In this document: positions 25,843-34,517 of the stretch, one piece after another
How the letters are laid out: every line of letters starts with the position of its first letter
Position numbering within the stretch: the first letter of the stretch is position 1
Assembly (NCBI RefSeq): GCF_036881825.1
Contig: NZ_JBAJMW010000001.1
Coordinates: 310,001-374,000, forward strand
Reading direction: 5' to 3'
From: Tersicoccus mangrovi
Lineage (GTDB): Bacteria; Actinomycetota; Actinomycetes; Actinomycetales; Micrococcaceae
DNA: 64,000 nt
Notes under the pieces: model-generated
The model's input: the letters and a program-made list of their open reading frames with translations, nothing else
Told to the model about the DNA's origin: nothing
Database searches by the model: none
Translations under genes and position numbers: made by a program

Positions 25843-25986
25843 CGAGTGGACGGACGACGCGCTCCACGAGCCCGCACGACGACAACGTCCGTCCACTCGG
25901 CATGGGAAACGGCACCGAGTGGACGGTAGGTGCGCGGAGAAGGCAGCCAGGACCGCAACGTCCGCCCACTCGGCGTGGGAAACGGC
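25843..25986. repeat. Two-copy intergenic repeat with long inverted arms
   Basis: The 27-nt unit GTCCRYCCACTCGGC + RTGGGAAACGGC occurs at 25887-25913 and 25960-25986, 73 nt apart, with two differences. Each unit pairs with an upstream arm: CGAGTGGACGGAC (25843-25855, 13 bp perfect) and CCGAGTGGACGG (25915-25926, one mismatch). The element fills the gap between convergent pucR and fprA and may terminate both. Confidence 0.75.
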
Positions 25987-26010
25987 CGCATGGACGACGG
26001 GGCGTGACGT

Positions 26011-27522
26011 TCAGGCGCCGGTGAGGTCCCGGATCGCCCGGCTGATGTCGACCATGTCGCCGCGCGGGACGACCTTGACGCGCTCCCGCTCGACCGGGCC
26101 GGACGCCGTGGCCGTCGCGCCGAGCTCCCGCTCGTGCGCGTCCAGGGCGTGCCAGCCCTCCCAGGTCGTGTATTCGACGCCGCGGCCGTCCAGCAGCTCG
26201 ACGACGGCGGACTCGGCGGGGTGCTCGGGCGCGGCCAGCTCGTCGCGGTCCGCCAGCACCATGCCGATGGTCTCCAGGGCGTCGCCCTTGGTGTGCCCGA
26301 TCAGCCCGACCGGGCCGCGCTTGATCCAGCCGGTGGCGTAGACGCCCGGCACGGGGTTGCCGTCGGCGTCGAGCACGTGGCCGCCGTCGTTGGGCAGCAC
26401 GCCGCGGCGGTGGTCGAAGTCCAGGTCGGGCAGCGCCGAGCCGAAGTAGCCGATGGCCCGGTAGACGGCCTGGACGGGGTACTCGACCGTCTCGCCGGTG
26501 CCGCGGACGCCGCCGGTTCCGTCCAGCTCGGTCCGCTCGAACCGCATCGCGGCGACGTGGCCGGGCGTGTCCGCGGAGTCGAGGATCTCCACCGGGTTGT
26601 GCAGGAAGTGCAGGTGCAGGCGGCGCTTGCCGGTCAGTTCGGACAGGTCGTCCGGCTGGGCGGCGATCCAGTTGGTGAGCGTGCCCATCATGGTCTTGGT
26701 CTGGTTGTTCGTCTGCATCTGCCGCTCGGACTCCTCGTCGAACTCGAAGTCCTCGGGGTAGAGCACGATGTCGACGTCGGGCGACTGGGAGAGTTCGCGC
26801 AGCTCGAGCGGCGTGAACTTGATCTGCGCGGGGCCGCGGCGGCCGAAGATGTGCACGTCCGTGGCCGGCGAGCGCTTGAGCGCCTGGTACACGTTGTCCG
26901 GGATCTCGGTGGTCAGCAGGTCGTCCGGCTGCTTCGAGAGCACGCGGGCGACGTCGAGGGCGACGTTGCCGTTGCCGATGACGGCGATCTCCTTCGCCTC
27001 CAGCGGCCAGTCGCGGTCCACGTCGGGGTGGCCGTCGTACCAGGAGACGAAGTCGGCCGCCCCGTAGGAGCCCTCCAGCTCGACGCCGGGGATGTTCAGG
27101 TCCGCGTCCTTGATGGCGCCGGTCGCGAAGATCACGGCGTCGTAGTGCGCGCGCAGCTCGGCGAGCGTGATGTCGGTGCCGACGTTGACGTTGCCGAAGA
27201 AGCGGATGTCGCCGCGGTCGAGCACCTTGTGGAGGGCGGCGATGATGCCCTTGATGCGCGGGTGGTCCGGGGCGACGCCGTACCGGATGAGGCCGAACGG
27301 GGCCGGGTACCGGTCGAACAGGTCGATGCTCAGCGTCAGCGCGCCGCTCTTGACCTCCTCGGACTTGGTGAGCAGATCCGCGGCGTAGACGCCGGCGGGG
27401 CCGGCTCCGACGACGGCGACTCGCAGGACGCGAGGTGAAGCGCCGGCGGGGTCCGTGGAGGTCGCGGGGGCGGCGACGGTCTGGTCGGCCGCGGCGGTGC
27501 CGTTCTGGCTGTGGTCGAGCAC
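26011..27522 (-). CDS. fprA: Ferredoxin-NADP+ reductase (adrenodoxin-reductase type)
   Basis: About 503 aa. After a ~30-aa low-complexity N-terminus comes the FAD motif VAVVGAGPAGVYAADLL, then DRYPAPFGLIRYGVAPDHP, the NADP motif VIGNGNVALDVARVL, and GWIKRGPVGLIGHTKGDA near the end. This is the FprA/adrenodoxin-reductase family, which passes electrons from NADPH to ferredoxins. The GTG at 27522 has AAGGAG 12 nt before it; a GTG at 27549 is possible, but a TAGAAT -10 (27553-27558) almost touches it. The ferredoxin at 5.6 kb is one possible partner. Confidence 0.92.
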   Translation of the reverse strand: MLDHSQNGTAAADQTVAAPATSTDPAGASPRVLRVAVVGAGPAGVYAADLLTKSEEVKSGALTLSIDLFDRYPAPFGLIRYGVAPDHPRIKGIIAALHKVLDRGDIRFFGNVNVGTDITLAELRAHYDAVIFATGAIKDADLNIPGVELEGSYGAADFVSWYDGHPDVDRDWPLEAKEIAVIGNGNVALDVARVLSKQPDDLLTTEIPDNVYQALKRSPATDVHIFGRRGPAQIKFTPLELRELSQSPDVDIVLYPEDFEFDEESERQMQTNNQTKTMMGTLTNWIAAQPDDLSELTGKRRLHLHFLHNPVEILDSADTPGHVAAMRFERTELDGTGGVRGTGETVEYPVQAVYRAIGYFGSALPDLDFDHRRGVLPNDGGHVLDADGNPVPGVYATGWIKRGPVGLIGHTKGDALETIGMVLADRDELAAPEHPAESAVVELLDGRGVEYTTWEGWHALDAHERELGATATASGPVERERVKVVPRGDMVDISRAIRDLTGA

Positions 27523-27624
27523 GATCGAATCAGTCTCCTTCAAATCCACACCATTCTAGTTTCCTATTCGACGCCGACCAGGGTGACGTGCGCAAGGACA
27601 CATGGCTGTGGTGGGAAGGAGAAC

Positions 27625-28074
27625 TCAGTCACCGGCGTCGGGACCGCGACCGGGCAGGAAGTGGACGACCTCCCACAGGTGCCGGTCGAGGTCGCGGAAG
27701 TAGCCGGAGTACACACCCCAGGGCCGCTCGTGGGCGACGCCGAGCACCGTGGCGCCGGCCAGTTCGGCCTCGCGGAGCACGGCGTCGACCTCGTCCCGCG
27801 TCGACACGATGTGGCCGAGCGCGACGCCCGTGCCGCCGATCGCGTCGGCGTCCAACCCGGCGTCCTTGGCCATCTCCGAGGCGGGGTAGAGCGAGAGGAT
27901 CAGGCCGCCGTCGAGGTGGAACATGGCGGTCTCTCCGCCCGGGTCGTCGGGCGTCGACGGGAACTCGGAGCCGATGATGCCCTGGGTGGGCAGGCCGAGC
28001 CCGTCGCGGTAGAAGGTGACGGCGCGCTGCAGGTCCGCGACCGCGAGGGTCACGACGTTCACTCGGCTCTTCAT
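27625..28074 (-). CDS. VOC-family (glyoxalase-like) protein
   Basis: A 149-aa protein with two beta-alpha-beta-beta-beta modules of the vicinal oxygen chelate fold: VVTLAVADLQRAVTFYRDGL at the start and YSGYFRDLDRHLWEVVHF at the end. Members include glyoxalases, dioxygenases and antibiotic-binding proteins. The C-terminal Glu is kept (LWEVV), as in metal-binding members. Its ATG is 3 nt after the stop of a 46-aa acidic gene, so the two are coupled. Substrate unknown. Confidence 0.85.
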   Translation of the reverse strand: MKSRVNVVTLAVADLQRAVTFYRDGLGLPTQGIIGSEFPSTPDDPGGETAMFHLDGGLILSLYPASEMAKDAGLDADAIGGTGVALGHIVSTRDEVDAVLREAELAGATVLGVAHERPWGVYSGYFRDLDRHLWEVVHFLPGRGPDAGD

Positions 28075-28077
28075 GGG

Positions 28078-28218
28078 TCAGGATCCGCCGTCGTCCTCGC
28101 CCTCGGCGGCCTCCTCCGCGTGCTCGCGAGGCTCCACCGGCTGGGTCTGCTCGTCTCCCTCGGCCGCGGCCTCGCCGTGCGTGCGGCCCTGGTCGTCGTC
28201 GGGCTGGGTACTGGACAT
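28078..28218 (-). CDS. 46-aa acidic protein coupled to the VOC gene
   Basis: A very short gene starting MSSTQPDDDQGRTHGEA and ending EEAAEGEDDGGS, strongly acidic and without hydrophobic segments. GGAGGAG lies 6 nt before the ATG at 28218, one of the best ribosome-binding sites in the window, and the VOC gene starts 3 nt after the stop. This spacing supports real translation. It may be an intrinsically disordered partner or simply a leader that couples translation. No family recognised. Confidence 0.65.
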   Translation of the reverse strand: MSSTQPDDDQGRTHGEAAAEGDEQTQPVEPREHAEEAAEGEDDGGS

Positions 28219-28301
28219 GGGATCTCCTCCCGGACGGACTCGGTCCGTCCAGCCAAGCAGAGGGCCTCCGCGGGCGCAACGGCCCTCTAGACTTGGGGGC
28301 C

Positions 28302-28931
28302 GTGAATGCCTCGGTGACGCTGCTGATCCTGGACCTCGTCGGGGTCTACTTCTTCGCCGTGTCCGGCTCCCTGCTGGCGGCCCGGCAGCGGTTCGACCTC
28401 GTCGGTTCGCTCCTGCTCGCGTCGGTGACCGGCCTCGGGGGCGGCGTCGTGCGGGACCTGGTGCTCAACGCCGGGCCGCCGGTCGCGTTCTCCCAGCCGC
28501 TCTACCTCGCTCCCCCGGTGCTGGCGGTGGTGACCGTGTACTTCATCTCGGCGTCCGTGCAGCGGTTCAACCGGTTGCTCGTGGCGTTCGACGCGGCGGG
28601 CCTGGCCCTGTTCTGCGTCTCCGGCACGCTGCTGGCCCTCGCCGCGCACGCCCATCCGGTGGCGGCCGCCCTGCTCGGGGTGACGACGGCGGTGGGCGGC
28701 GGCATCCTGCGGGACGTGATCGCCAACCTCACCCCAGCGCTGTTCGACCAGCGCGAGTTCTACGCGATCCCGGCGTTCATCGGGGCGACGCTGACCGCGA
28801 TCGCGGCGTCGCTCGGCGTGCTGCACCCGTTGACGACCGTGCCGATCATCGTGTTCGTGTTCGGCCTGCGGGTGGCCGGGCGGCGGCTGCGGTGGGGCAT
28901 CCCGCTGGCCAGCCGCAGCGTCGTCGAATAG
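28302..28931 (+). CDS. TRIC/UPF0126-type membrane channel protein
   Basis: A 209-aa membrane protein with seven hydrophobic helices in two repeats. Each repeat carries the family signature of a glycine-rich stretch followed by an Arg-Asp pair: TGLGGGVVRDLVL and TAVGGGILRDVIA. Bacterial TRIC proteins are trimeric cation channels. TAGACT (28288-28293) lies 8 nt before the GTG at 28302, consistent with a leaderless mRNA. It diverges from the VOC pair and converges on the polyprenyl synthase gene. Confidence 0.9.
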   Translation: MNASVTLLILDLVGVYFFAVSGSLLAARQRFDLVGSLLLASVTGLGGGVVRDLVLNAGPPVAFSQPLYLAPPVLAVVTVYFISASVQRFNRLLVAFDAAGLALFCVSGTLLALAAHAHPVAAALLGVTTAVGGGILRDVIANLTPALFDQREFYAIPAFIGATLTAIAASLGVLHPLTTVPIIVFVFGLRVAGRRLRWGIPLASRSVVE

Positions 28932-28958
28932 CGGTGCCCGCAGCGGGGAAGCTCCGGC

Positions 28959-30062
28959 TCAGGCGGAGCGGTCCACGACGGCGCGGGCGAAGCCGACCAG
29001 CGCGTCCTTGACCACACCGTCGGGCAGCGGGTCGAGGGCGTCCACGGCGTCGTCGGCCCAGCGGCGGGCCACGGTCCAGGACTCCTCGGTGGCGGGGTGC
29101 TCGGCGACGGCCGCGACGGCGGTGCGCAGCGCCTCGTCGGAGCCGAGGTCGCCGTCGACCAGCTCGAGCACGCGGGCCGCGGAGGGGTCCCCGTCGGCCG
29201 CCGCACGGCGCAGCAGCAGGACGGGCAGGGTCGGCACATGCTCGCGCAGGTCGGTGCCCGGGGTCTTGCCCGAGACGGCGCGGGCGCCGGTGACGTCGAT
29301 GACGTCGTCGGCCAGCTGGAACGCGACGCCGATCTTCTCGCCGTAGCTGACCATGGTCTCGACGTACGTCTCGTCCGCGCCCGAGAAGATGGCGCCGAGC
29401 TGGCCGCTCGCCGCCACGAGGGAGCCGGTCTTGTCGGCGATCACCGAGAGGTAGTGGGCGACGGGGTCCTCGCCCTCGGCGGGGCCGACCGTCTCGTGCA
29501 GCTGGCCGAGGCAGAGCCGCTCGAAGGTGCTGGCCTGGATCGCGAGCGCCCGGCCGCCGAGGTCGGAGACGAGCCGGGAGGCCCGCGCGAAGAGCAGGTC
29601 CCCGGCGAGGATGGCCACCGAGTTGCCCCAGATCTGGTGGGCGGACGGCGCTCCGCGGCGGAACTGGGCCGAGTCCATGACGTCGTCGTGGTACAGCGTG
29701 GCCAGGTGGGTCATCTCGACGACCACCGCCGCCTGCTCCACCTCGGGCCGGTCCGGGTCGCCCAGGTGCGCGGCGAGGATCGTCAGCAGCGGGCGGATGC
29801 GCTTGCCGCCGGCGTCGAACAGGTGCCGGCTGATGGTGTCCGCGAGCGGGTCCGCGTGCGCGATGGAGGTGCGCAGGCGCTCCTCGACGCGCCCGAGCGA
29901 GGCGACGACGGCGGGGCCCAGATCGGCGTGCTCGGCGACGAGGGAGAACGCGGCGGGCAGCACCATCCCGGCCGTGGGCAGTCGGCCCGACCCGGACCCA
30001 CCGGGCGCACGGCTCGCCGACCCTCCGGCCGGGATCGTCTCGGCGTTCGAGGTTTCGTTCAC
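28959..30062 (-). CDS. Trans-polyprenyl diphosphate synthase
   Basis: A 367-aa isoprenyl diphosphate synthase with both aspartate-rich motifs, DDVMD (126-130) and DDVID (252-256), plus the GGKRIRP block. It chains isopentenyl diphosphate onto an allylic primer to make the menaquinone side chain, most likely C35-C45 from its type (heptaprenyl/octaprenyl synthase-like). The GTG start overlaps the reductase stop (GTGA). It is the last of a three-gene operon with menG and a geranylgeranyl-reductase-like gene. Exact chain length cannot be read from sequence. Confidence 0.92.
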   Translation of the reverse strand: MNETSNAETIPAGGSASRAPGGSGSGRLPTAGMVLPAAFSLVAEHADLGPAVVASLGRVEERLRTSIAHADPLADTISRHLFDAGGKRIRPLLTILAAHLGDPDRPEVEQAAVVVEMTHLATLYHDDVMDSAQFRRGAPSAHQIWGNSVAILAGDLLFARASRLVSDLGGRALAIQASTFERLCLGQLHETVGPAEGEDPVAHYLSVIADKTGSLVAASGQLGAIFSGADETYVETMVSYGEKIGVAFQLADDVIDVTGARAVSGKTPGTDLREHVPTLPVLLLRRAAADGDPSAARVLELVDGDLGSDEALRTAVAAVAEHPATEESWTVARRWADDAVDALDPLPDGVVKDALVGFARAVVDRSA

Positions 30063-31411
30063 GCGTCAACCCTAGCTTTCCGCGACGGCGACGCCGGACG
30101 ACCGGCGGCTCCGTGACCGGCGGCCCGGCTGCTCGGCCGGCCGGTCAGCTGGTTGCTCGCCGGGGGCGTGAGGCGCTCGAGCAGGTGGATGGCCCGGTCC
30201 TCGAGCCCACCGGGGTGGTCGGTGAGGTTGGCGAGCATCCGCACGACGAGGCGCAGCAGGGGCGGGGCGCTCATGCCGGTGCGCAGGGCCGCGTTCATCA
30301 CCTGCGGGTGCCCGATGAGCCGGGCGAAGAGAGCGCCGAGCTGGAAGTGGGAGCCCCATTCGCCGCGCACGACGTCCGGGTAGGCGGCCAGGGCGGCGTC
30401 CCGGCGGGCGGCGTCGGTTGCGGCGAGTGCGTCGACGATCCGCTCGGCGGCGAAGCGCGCGGACTCCATCGCATACGAGATGCCCTCGCCGTTGAACGGG
30501 GAGACCATCCCGCCGGCGTCGCCGAGCAGCAGCATGCCCGGCACCGCGTGCGGCGTCCGGTTGAAGCCCATGGGCAGGGCGGCGCCGCGGATCGGGCCCA
30601 CCTGGTTCTCGGGCCGGTAGCCCCACTCGGCGGGCATCGCGGCGGTCCAGTCCCGCAGCACCCGCCGGTAGTCGATCCGCCCGAACTGCTTCGATGAGTT
30701 GAGGATGCCGAGCCCCACGTTGGAGGTGCCGTCGCCGACGCCGAAGATCCAGCCGTACCCGGGTAGCGGGCGGCCGGAGGCGTCGGGCAGCTGCAGCCAG
30801 CCCTCCATCCAGTCGTCCTCGTGACGGGGCGACGTGTAGTAGGTGCGGACGGCGACGCCGAGCGGGCGGTCCTCGCGGCGTTCGATGCCGATCGAGAGGG
30901 CGGTGCGCGCGGAGTTGCCGTCGGCGGCGAGCACGACGTCGGCGTCGAACGTCCGCTCCTCACCGGTGCGGCGGCCGTCGGCGTCGAGCACGGCGGCCCG
31001 CACCCCGATCACCCGGCCGCCGTCGTCGCGCACGGCCCCGAGCACGTTGTGGCCGGTCAGCACGGTGGCGCCCGCCGCCTCGGCGTGCCGGGCGAGGGCC
31101 TCGTCGAAGCCGAGCCGGGTGCGCACGAGCCCGTAGTCGGGGAAGTCGGTCAGCTCGGGCCACGGGACCTCGACGGTGCGGCCCGCGGCGATCAGGCGGA
31201 GCCCCTTCATCCGGCGCCACCCGGCGTCGACCTCGTGGGGCAGCCCGATGCGCTGCATCTCGCGGACGGCGCGCGGCGTCAGCCCGTCACCACAGACCTT
31301 CTCCCGGGGGAAGTGGGTCTTCTCGAGCACGACGGTCCGAACGCCGGCGCGGGCCAGGTGCCAGGCGGCGGTGGAGCCGGCGGGACCCGCCCCGACGATG
31401 ACGACGGTCAC
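30059..31411 (-). CDS. Geranylgeranyl-reductase-family FAD enzyme (MenJ-like)
   Basis: A 450-aa flavoprotein of the geranylgeranyl reductase family. It has the N-terminal VVIVGAGPAGSTAAWHLARAG, the FPREKVCGDGLTPRAV signature, and LLLGDAGGMVSPFNGEGI for FAD ribityl binding. Placed between menG and a polyprenyl synthase, it most likely saturates one isoprene unit of menaquinone, as MenJ does in mycobacteria. It overlaps both neighbours by 4 nt. Archaeal lipid-type reduction is an alternative for the family but does not fit this operon. Confidence 0.88.
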   Translation of the reverse strand: MTVVIVGAGPAGSTAAWHLARAGVRTVVLEKTHFPREKVCGDGLTPRAVREMQRIGLPHEVDAGWRRMKGLRLIAAGRTVEVPWPELTDFPDYGLVRTRLGFDEALARHAEAAGATVLTGHNVLGAVRDDGGRVIGVRAAVLDADGRRTGEERTFDADVVLAADGNSARTALSIGIERREDRPLGVAVRTYYTSPRHEDDWMEGWLQLPDASGRPLPGYGWIFGVGDGTSNVGLGILNSSKQFGRIDYRRVLRDWTAAMPAEWGYRPENQVGPIRGAALPMGFNRTPHAVPGMLLLGDAGGMVSPFNGEGISYAMESARFAAERIVDALAATDAARRDAALAAYPDVVRGEWGSHFQLGALFARLIGHPQVMNAALRTGMSAPPLLRLVVRMLANLTDHPGGLEDRAIHLLERLTPPASNQLTGRPSSRAAGHGAAGRPASPSRKARVDA

Positions 31412-32127
31412 GACGCGAGTGTGCTGTTCTTCGCCGCAGGCCTGGTGGCCCGGTGCACGGCGACGATGCCGCCGGTCAGATCGCGGTACTTCACGTCGGT
31501 CCAGCCGGCCTCGGTGAGCCAGGCGGCCAGTTCGTCCTGGTCCGGCCAGGCGCGGATCGATTCGGCCAGGTAGACGTAGGAGTCGGGGTTCGAGGAGACC
31601 GCGCGGGCGATCGGCGGGATGGCCCGCATCAGGTACTCGGTGTAGACGGTGCGGAACGGCGCGAACGTCGGACGGGAGAACTCGGCGATCACGAGCTTGC
31701 CGCCGGGCTTCGTCACCCGCAGCATCTCGCGCAGGGCCTGCTTCGGGTCGTGGATGTTGCGCAGCCCGTAGGAGATGGTCGTGGCGTCGAACTCGTCGTC
31801 GCCGAAGGGCAGGGCCATCGCGTCGGCCTGGACGAAGGTGATGTCGGGGCGGCGACGGCGGCCGACCTCGAGCATGCCCGCGGAGAAATCGGCGGCGACG
31901 ACGTCCACGCCGGCGTCGGCGTAGGGCTCGGACGAGGTGCCGGTCCCGGCGGCCAGGTCGAGGACGCGCTGGCCGCGGCGCGCGCCGACGGCGTCGACGA
32001 CGATGCGGCGCCAGTACCGCACCTGGCCGGCCGACAGGACGTCGTTCACGAGGTCGTAGCGGGGTGCGACGTCGTCGAACATCCGGGCGACGTCGTCGGG
32101 ATCCTTCTCCAGGGACGCGCGATTCAC
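31408..32127 (-). CDS. menG: Demethylmenaquinone methyltransferase
   Basis: A 239-aa class I SAM methyltransferase of the UbiE/MenG family. It starts with the family block MFDDVAPRYDLVNDVLSAG, then LDLAAGTGTSSEPYADAG (SAM site) and the YGLRNIHD motif, ending SIRAWPDQDELAAWLTEAGW. It carries out the last methylation in menaquinone synthesis. A CAGAAT box on the minus strand (32134-32139) lies 6 nt before the GTG, so the operon mRNA is probably leaderless. It is divergent from menF, allowing shared control. Confidence 0.95.
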   Translation of the reverse strand: MNRASLEKDPDDVARMFDDVAPRYDLVNDVLSAGQVRYWRRIVVDAVGARRGQRVLDLAAGTGTSSEPYADAGVDVVAADFSAGMLEVGRRRRPDITFVQADAMALPFGDDEFDATTISYGLRNIHDPKQALREMLRVTKPGGKLVIAEFSRPTFAPFRTVYTEYLMRAIPPIARAVSSNPDSYVYLAESIRAWPDQDELAAWLTEAGWTDVKYRDLTGGIVAVHRATRPAAKNSTLAS

Positions 32128-32246
32128 GCGTTCATTCTGGCATGCCGAGCGGGCGGCGACCGGCGAGCGCCCACCTCTTCGCCGGCAGCGGACGGCCCGG
32201 CCGCCGGACGGGATACCGCGGACCGGCCGAGTAGATTGAGGGCACC

Positions 32247-33629
32247 ATGGCCTCCGTTTCCTCGCGGGTGGCCGGGGACCCTTCCCCGGCCGACACCGAG
32301 ATCCCCGCTCCCCTCCTCTCGACCGTCACCGTCCCCCTCGACCCGGCACGCCTGCCGGGCGGCCTTGTGGGACTGGTCGAGGCGACCCGGCGGTCGGGCC
32401 TTCCCGCGGTGTGGCTGCGGCGCGAGAACGGCCTCGTCGGCATCGGCACCGCCGCCCGCTTCGAGGCGTCCGGCACGGAGCGGTTCACCCGGGCCCGCCA
32501 GTGGTGGCGCCGGGTCAGCGCGACGGCCCGGCGGGAGAACACGGTGGGCGGCCCGGGCACCGGTCCCCTCGCCTTCGGATCCTTCGCTTTCGCCGACGAC
32601 TCGGCCTTCGAGTCCCGGCTCGTCGTGCCCGCGCTCGTGATCGGCACCGCGGACGACGGGCGTACCTGGCTCACGCAGCAGAGCGTGGACGAGCATCCCC
32701 CCACCGCCGCGACCGCCCTCGCCGCGTTCGAGGCGCTGCTCGACTCACCGCCGGGGCGACCCGACGTTCCGAGCGGCGGCCGGGTGCGGGACGGGTCGCT
32801 GAGCGGGGACCAGTGGATGGACGCGGTCGCGGCCGGGGTCCGGCGGATCAGCGCGGGCGAGCTGCACAAGCTGGTGCTCGCGCGCGACGTCGTCGTCGAC
32901 CTGGACACCGCGGTGGAGCCGGCGGCCGTGCTCTCCGACCTCGCGCACCGCTACCGGGACTGCTGGACGTACTCGGTGGAGGGGCTCATCGGCTCGACGC
33001 CGGAGATGCTGATCAAGGTCGAGGACAACGTCGCCCGCGCCCGGGTGCTCGCGGGCACGCTGGACCGGGCGAGTGCCCCGGCGGACGACCCCGACTACGC
33101 GCAGCGGGTGCTGTGGGGGTCGACGAAGCAGCGTCAGGAGCACGAGTTCGCCATCAACTCCCTGCTGGACCGGCTCACCAGCTACACCGACACGATGACG
33201 GTCTCGAGCGAGCCGTTCGTGCTCGAACTGCCCAACGTGTGGCACCTGGCCTCGGACGTCACCGCCGTCCTGAACGACGCACCCTCCCCCACCGGCAAGC
33301 ACCGCACCCCGGGAGCGCTCGCGCTGGCGGAGGCGCTGCACCCGACGGCGGCGGTGTGCGGGACGCCGACGGCGACGGCCGCGGACCTGATCAGCGAGCT
33401 CGAGCATCTCGATCGCGGCCCCTACGCGGGCCCGGTCGGGTGGGTCGACTCGACGGGCAACGGCGAGTGGGGCATCGCCCTGCGCGGGGCGGTGCTGGAG
33501 TCCCCGACGACGGCGCGCCTGTACGCCGGCTGCGGGATCGTCGAGGCGTCGGACCCCGCGGCGGAACTACGGGAGACCTGGGCGAAATTCCGCCCGATGC
33601 TGCAGGCGCTCGGGGTGCAGGCGCACTAG
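32247..33629 (+). CDS. menF: Isochorismate synthase
   Basis: A 460-aa chorismate-utilising enzyme. The catalytic domain (~200-455) holds ISAGELHKLVLARDV, PEMLIKVEDN, RVLAGTLDRA and LHPTAAVCGTPT, the last typical of isochorismate synthases. It isomerises chorismate to isochorismate, the first committed step of menaquinone synthesis. A siderophore role is possible for the family, but the flanking menaquinone genes favour MenF. TAGATT (32232-32237) lies 9 nt before the ATG, leaving at most a very short leader. Confidence 0.9.
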   Translation: MASVSSRVAGDPSPADTEIPAPLLSTVTVPLDPARLPGGLVGLVEATRRSGLPAVWLRRENGLVGIGTAARFEASGTERFTRARQWWRRVSATARRENTVGGPGTGPLAFGSFAFADDSAFESRLVVPALVIGTADDGRTWLTQQSVDEHPPTAATALAAFEALLDSPPGRPDVPSGGRVRDGSLSGDQWMDAVAAGVRRISAGELHKLVLARDVVVDLDTAVEPAAVLSDLAHRYRDCWTYSVEGLIGSTPEMLIKVEDNVARARVLAGTLDRASAPADDPDYAQRVLWGSTKQRQEHEFAINSLLDRLTSYTDTMTVSSEPFVLELPNVWHLASDVTAVLNDAPSPTGKHRTPGALALAEALHPTAAVCGTPTATAADLISELEHLDRGPYAGPVGWVDSTGNGEWGIALRGAVLESPTTARLYAGCGIVEASDPAAELRETWAKFRPMLQALGVQAH

Positions 33630-33676
33630 GTGTTGCAGGGCGGGAGGTTGATGTCGCCGCCACCCACGTACAGGTG

Positions 33677-33695
33677 TATGCGTATCGCATAGAGT
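33677..33695 (+). promoter_or_regulatory. Palindromic operator overlapping a leaderless promoter
   Basis: TATGCG-TAT-CGCATA (33677-33691) is a perfect inverted repeat overlapping a TAGAGT -10 (33690-33695), 7 nt before the ATG at 33703. The operon's second gene is a MarR protein, so autorepression is likely. Confidence 0.7.
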
Positions 33696-33702
33696 TGTGG
33701 TC

Positions 33703-34083
33703 ATGGAACCAAACCTTGAAGAAGCGATCAACGAGTGGCACGCGAGCGTCAATGCCGCGGACCTGCAACGTTCTGCGCGAGCGGTCGGCGATCCGGTCGT
33801 TGTTCTCGGCCCGAAGGGCGCTGGTCCGATCACACCTGCCCAGTTCGCCGAGTGGGTGGAGCGATCGGGGATCAAGCTGGTCCCGCGGTCCTGGCACCCT
33901 GTCAGTGAACGACTGATGGTGGTGGAAGAGGACGCGACCTGGCCCGAGAGCGCCGAATCTACGCGGGTAGCGACAGTCTTCCGCGCCGCAGATGGGAAGG
34001 TGACGGCTGCTCTCAGGCTGCCGGGCCTCAAGGCCGCTCTTGAGCTGGCCTACATCTGCCGCGAGATGGCGGCAACCGAGTGA
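33703..34083 (+). CDS. NTF2-like (SnoaL-type) small protein
   Basis: A 126-aa soluble protein starting MEPNLEEAINEWHASVNA, which looks like the first helix of an NTF2/SnoaL-like cone fold, followed by a DPVVVLGPKG strand and a central RSWHPVSERLMVVEEDATWP. Members bind small hydrophobic ligands or act as isomerases/cyclases. Base composition is visibly lower in G+C than the men genes. It overlaps the downstream MarR gene by 4 nt, and the pair shares an operator-controlled promoter. Its biochemical role is unknown. Confidence 0.65.
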   Translation: MEPNLEEAINEWHASVNAADLQRSARAVGDPVVVLGPKGAGPITPAQFAEWVERSGIKLVPRSWHPVSERLMVVEEDATWPESAESTRVATVFRAADGKVTAALRLPGLKAALELAYICREMAATE

Positions 34084-34517
34084 CCGGCCTCGGCCGCGGG
34101 CAGGTCCTGTTTCAATTCGTCAGGCACTGGTCACGTCGGTCTGTCGCAGCAGACACGGGCATCGATCAGGGGCGGCTCGTGCTCGTCTGCGAGGCCGTCC
34201 ATGCCTTGAATCTGCGCGCCATCCCGACAACGGTGAACTCGATCGCTCAGGAGATCGGAATCGACCAGAGCGGCGCATCTCGGTTGATCAAGAGCGCCGC
34301 CGTCGCCGGTTACCTCGTCATGGCGTCGTCCGCGACTGACGGCCGACGGCGCGAAGCATCACTCACCGCAGCGGGCCGGTCGATGCTGGACCACGCACAT
34401 CGCTGGCAGGACGACGTGTTCGCTGAGCTGACGAGAGGATGGAGCGACAAGAAGCACCGCGACTTCCAGCAGGCGATGACCGACCTCATCGAGCGCTCCT
34501 ACGCGCTGGACGCATGA
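34080..34517 (+). CDS. MarR-family regulator
   Basis: A 145-aa winged-helix regulator. The helix-turn-helix is at ~55-85 (TTVNSIAQEIGIDQSGASRL), with wing DGRRREASLTAAGR. The GTG start overlaps the NTF2-like gene (GTGA). Its stop overlaps the first codon of an IS481 transposase remnant (ATGA), so the transposon fragment abuts the operon exactly. It probably represses its own operon at TATGCGTATCGCATA. G+C content is lower than surrounding core genes, suggesting acquisition. Confidence 0.87.
   Translation: MTGLGRGQVLFQFVRHWSRRSVAADTGIDQGRLVLVCEAVHALNLRAIPTTVNSIAQEIGIDQSGASRLIKSAAVAGYLVMASSATDGRRREASLTAAGRSMLDHAHRWQDDVFAELTRGWSDKKHRDFQQAMTDLIERSYALDA

Noticed and set aside
25843..25986. CRISPR-like array
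   Set aside because: Only two units, with complementary arms and no regular spacers; no cas genes nearby.
22872..26024. Plus-strand open frame of about 1050 codons across gabT and pucR
   Set aside because: It crosses two recognisable genes in other frames and shows only low-complexity Arg/Gly/Val sequence.
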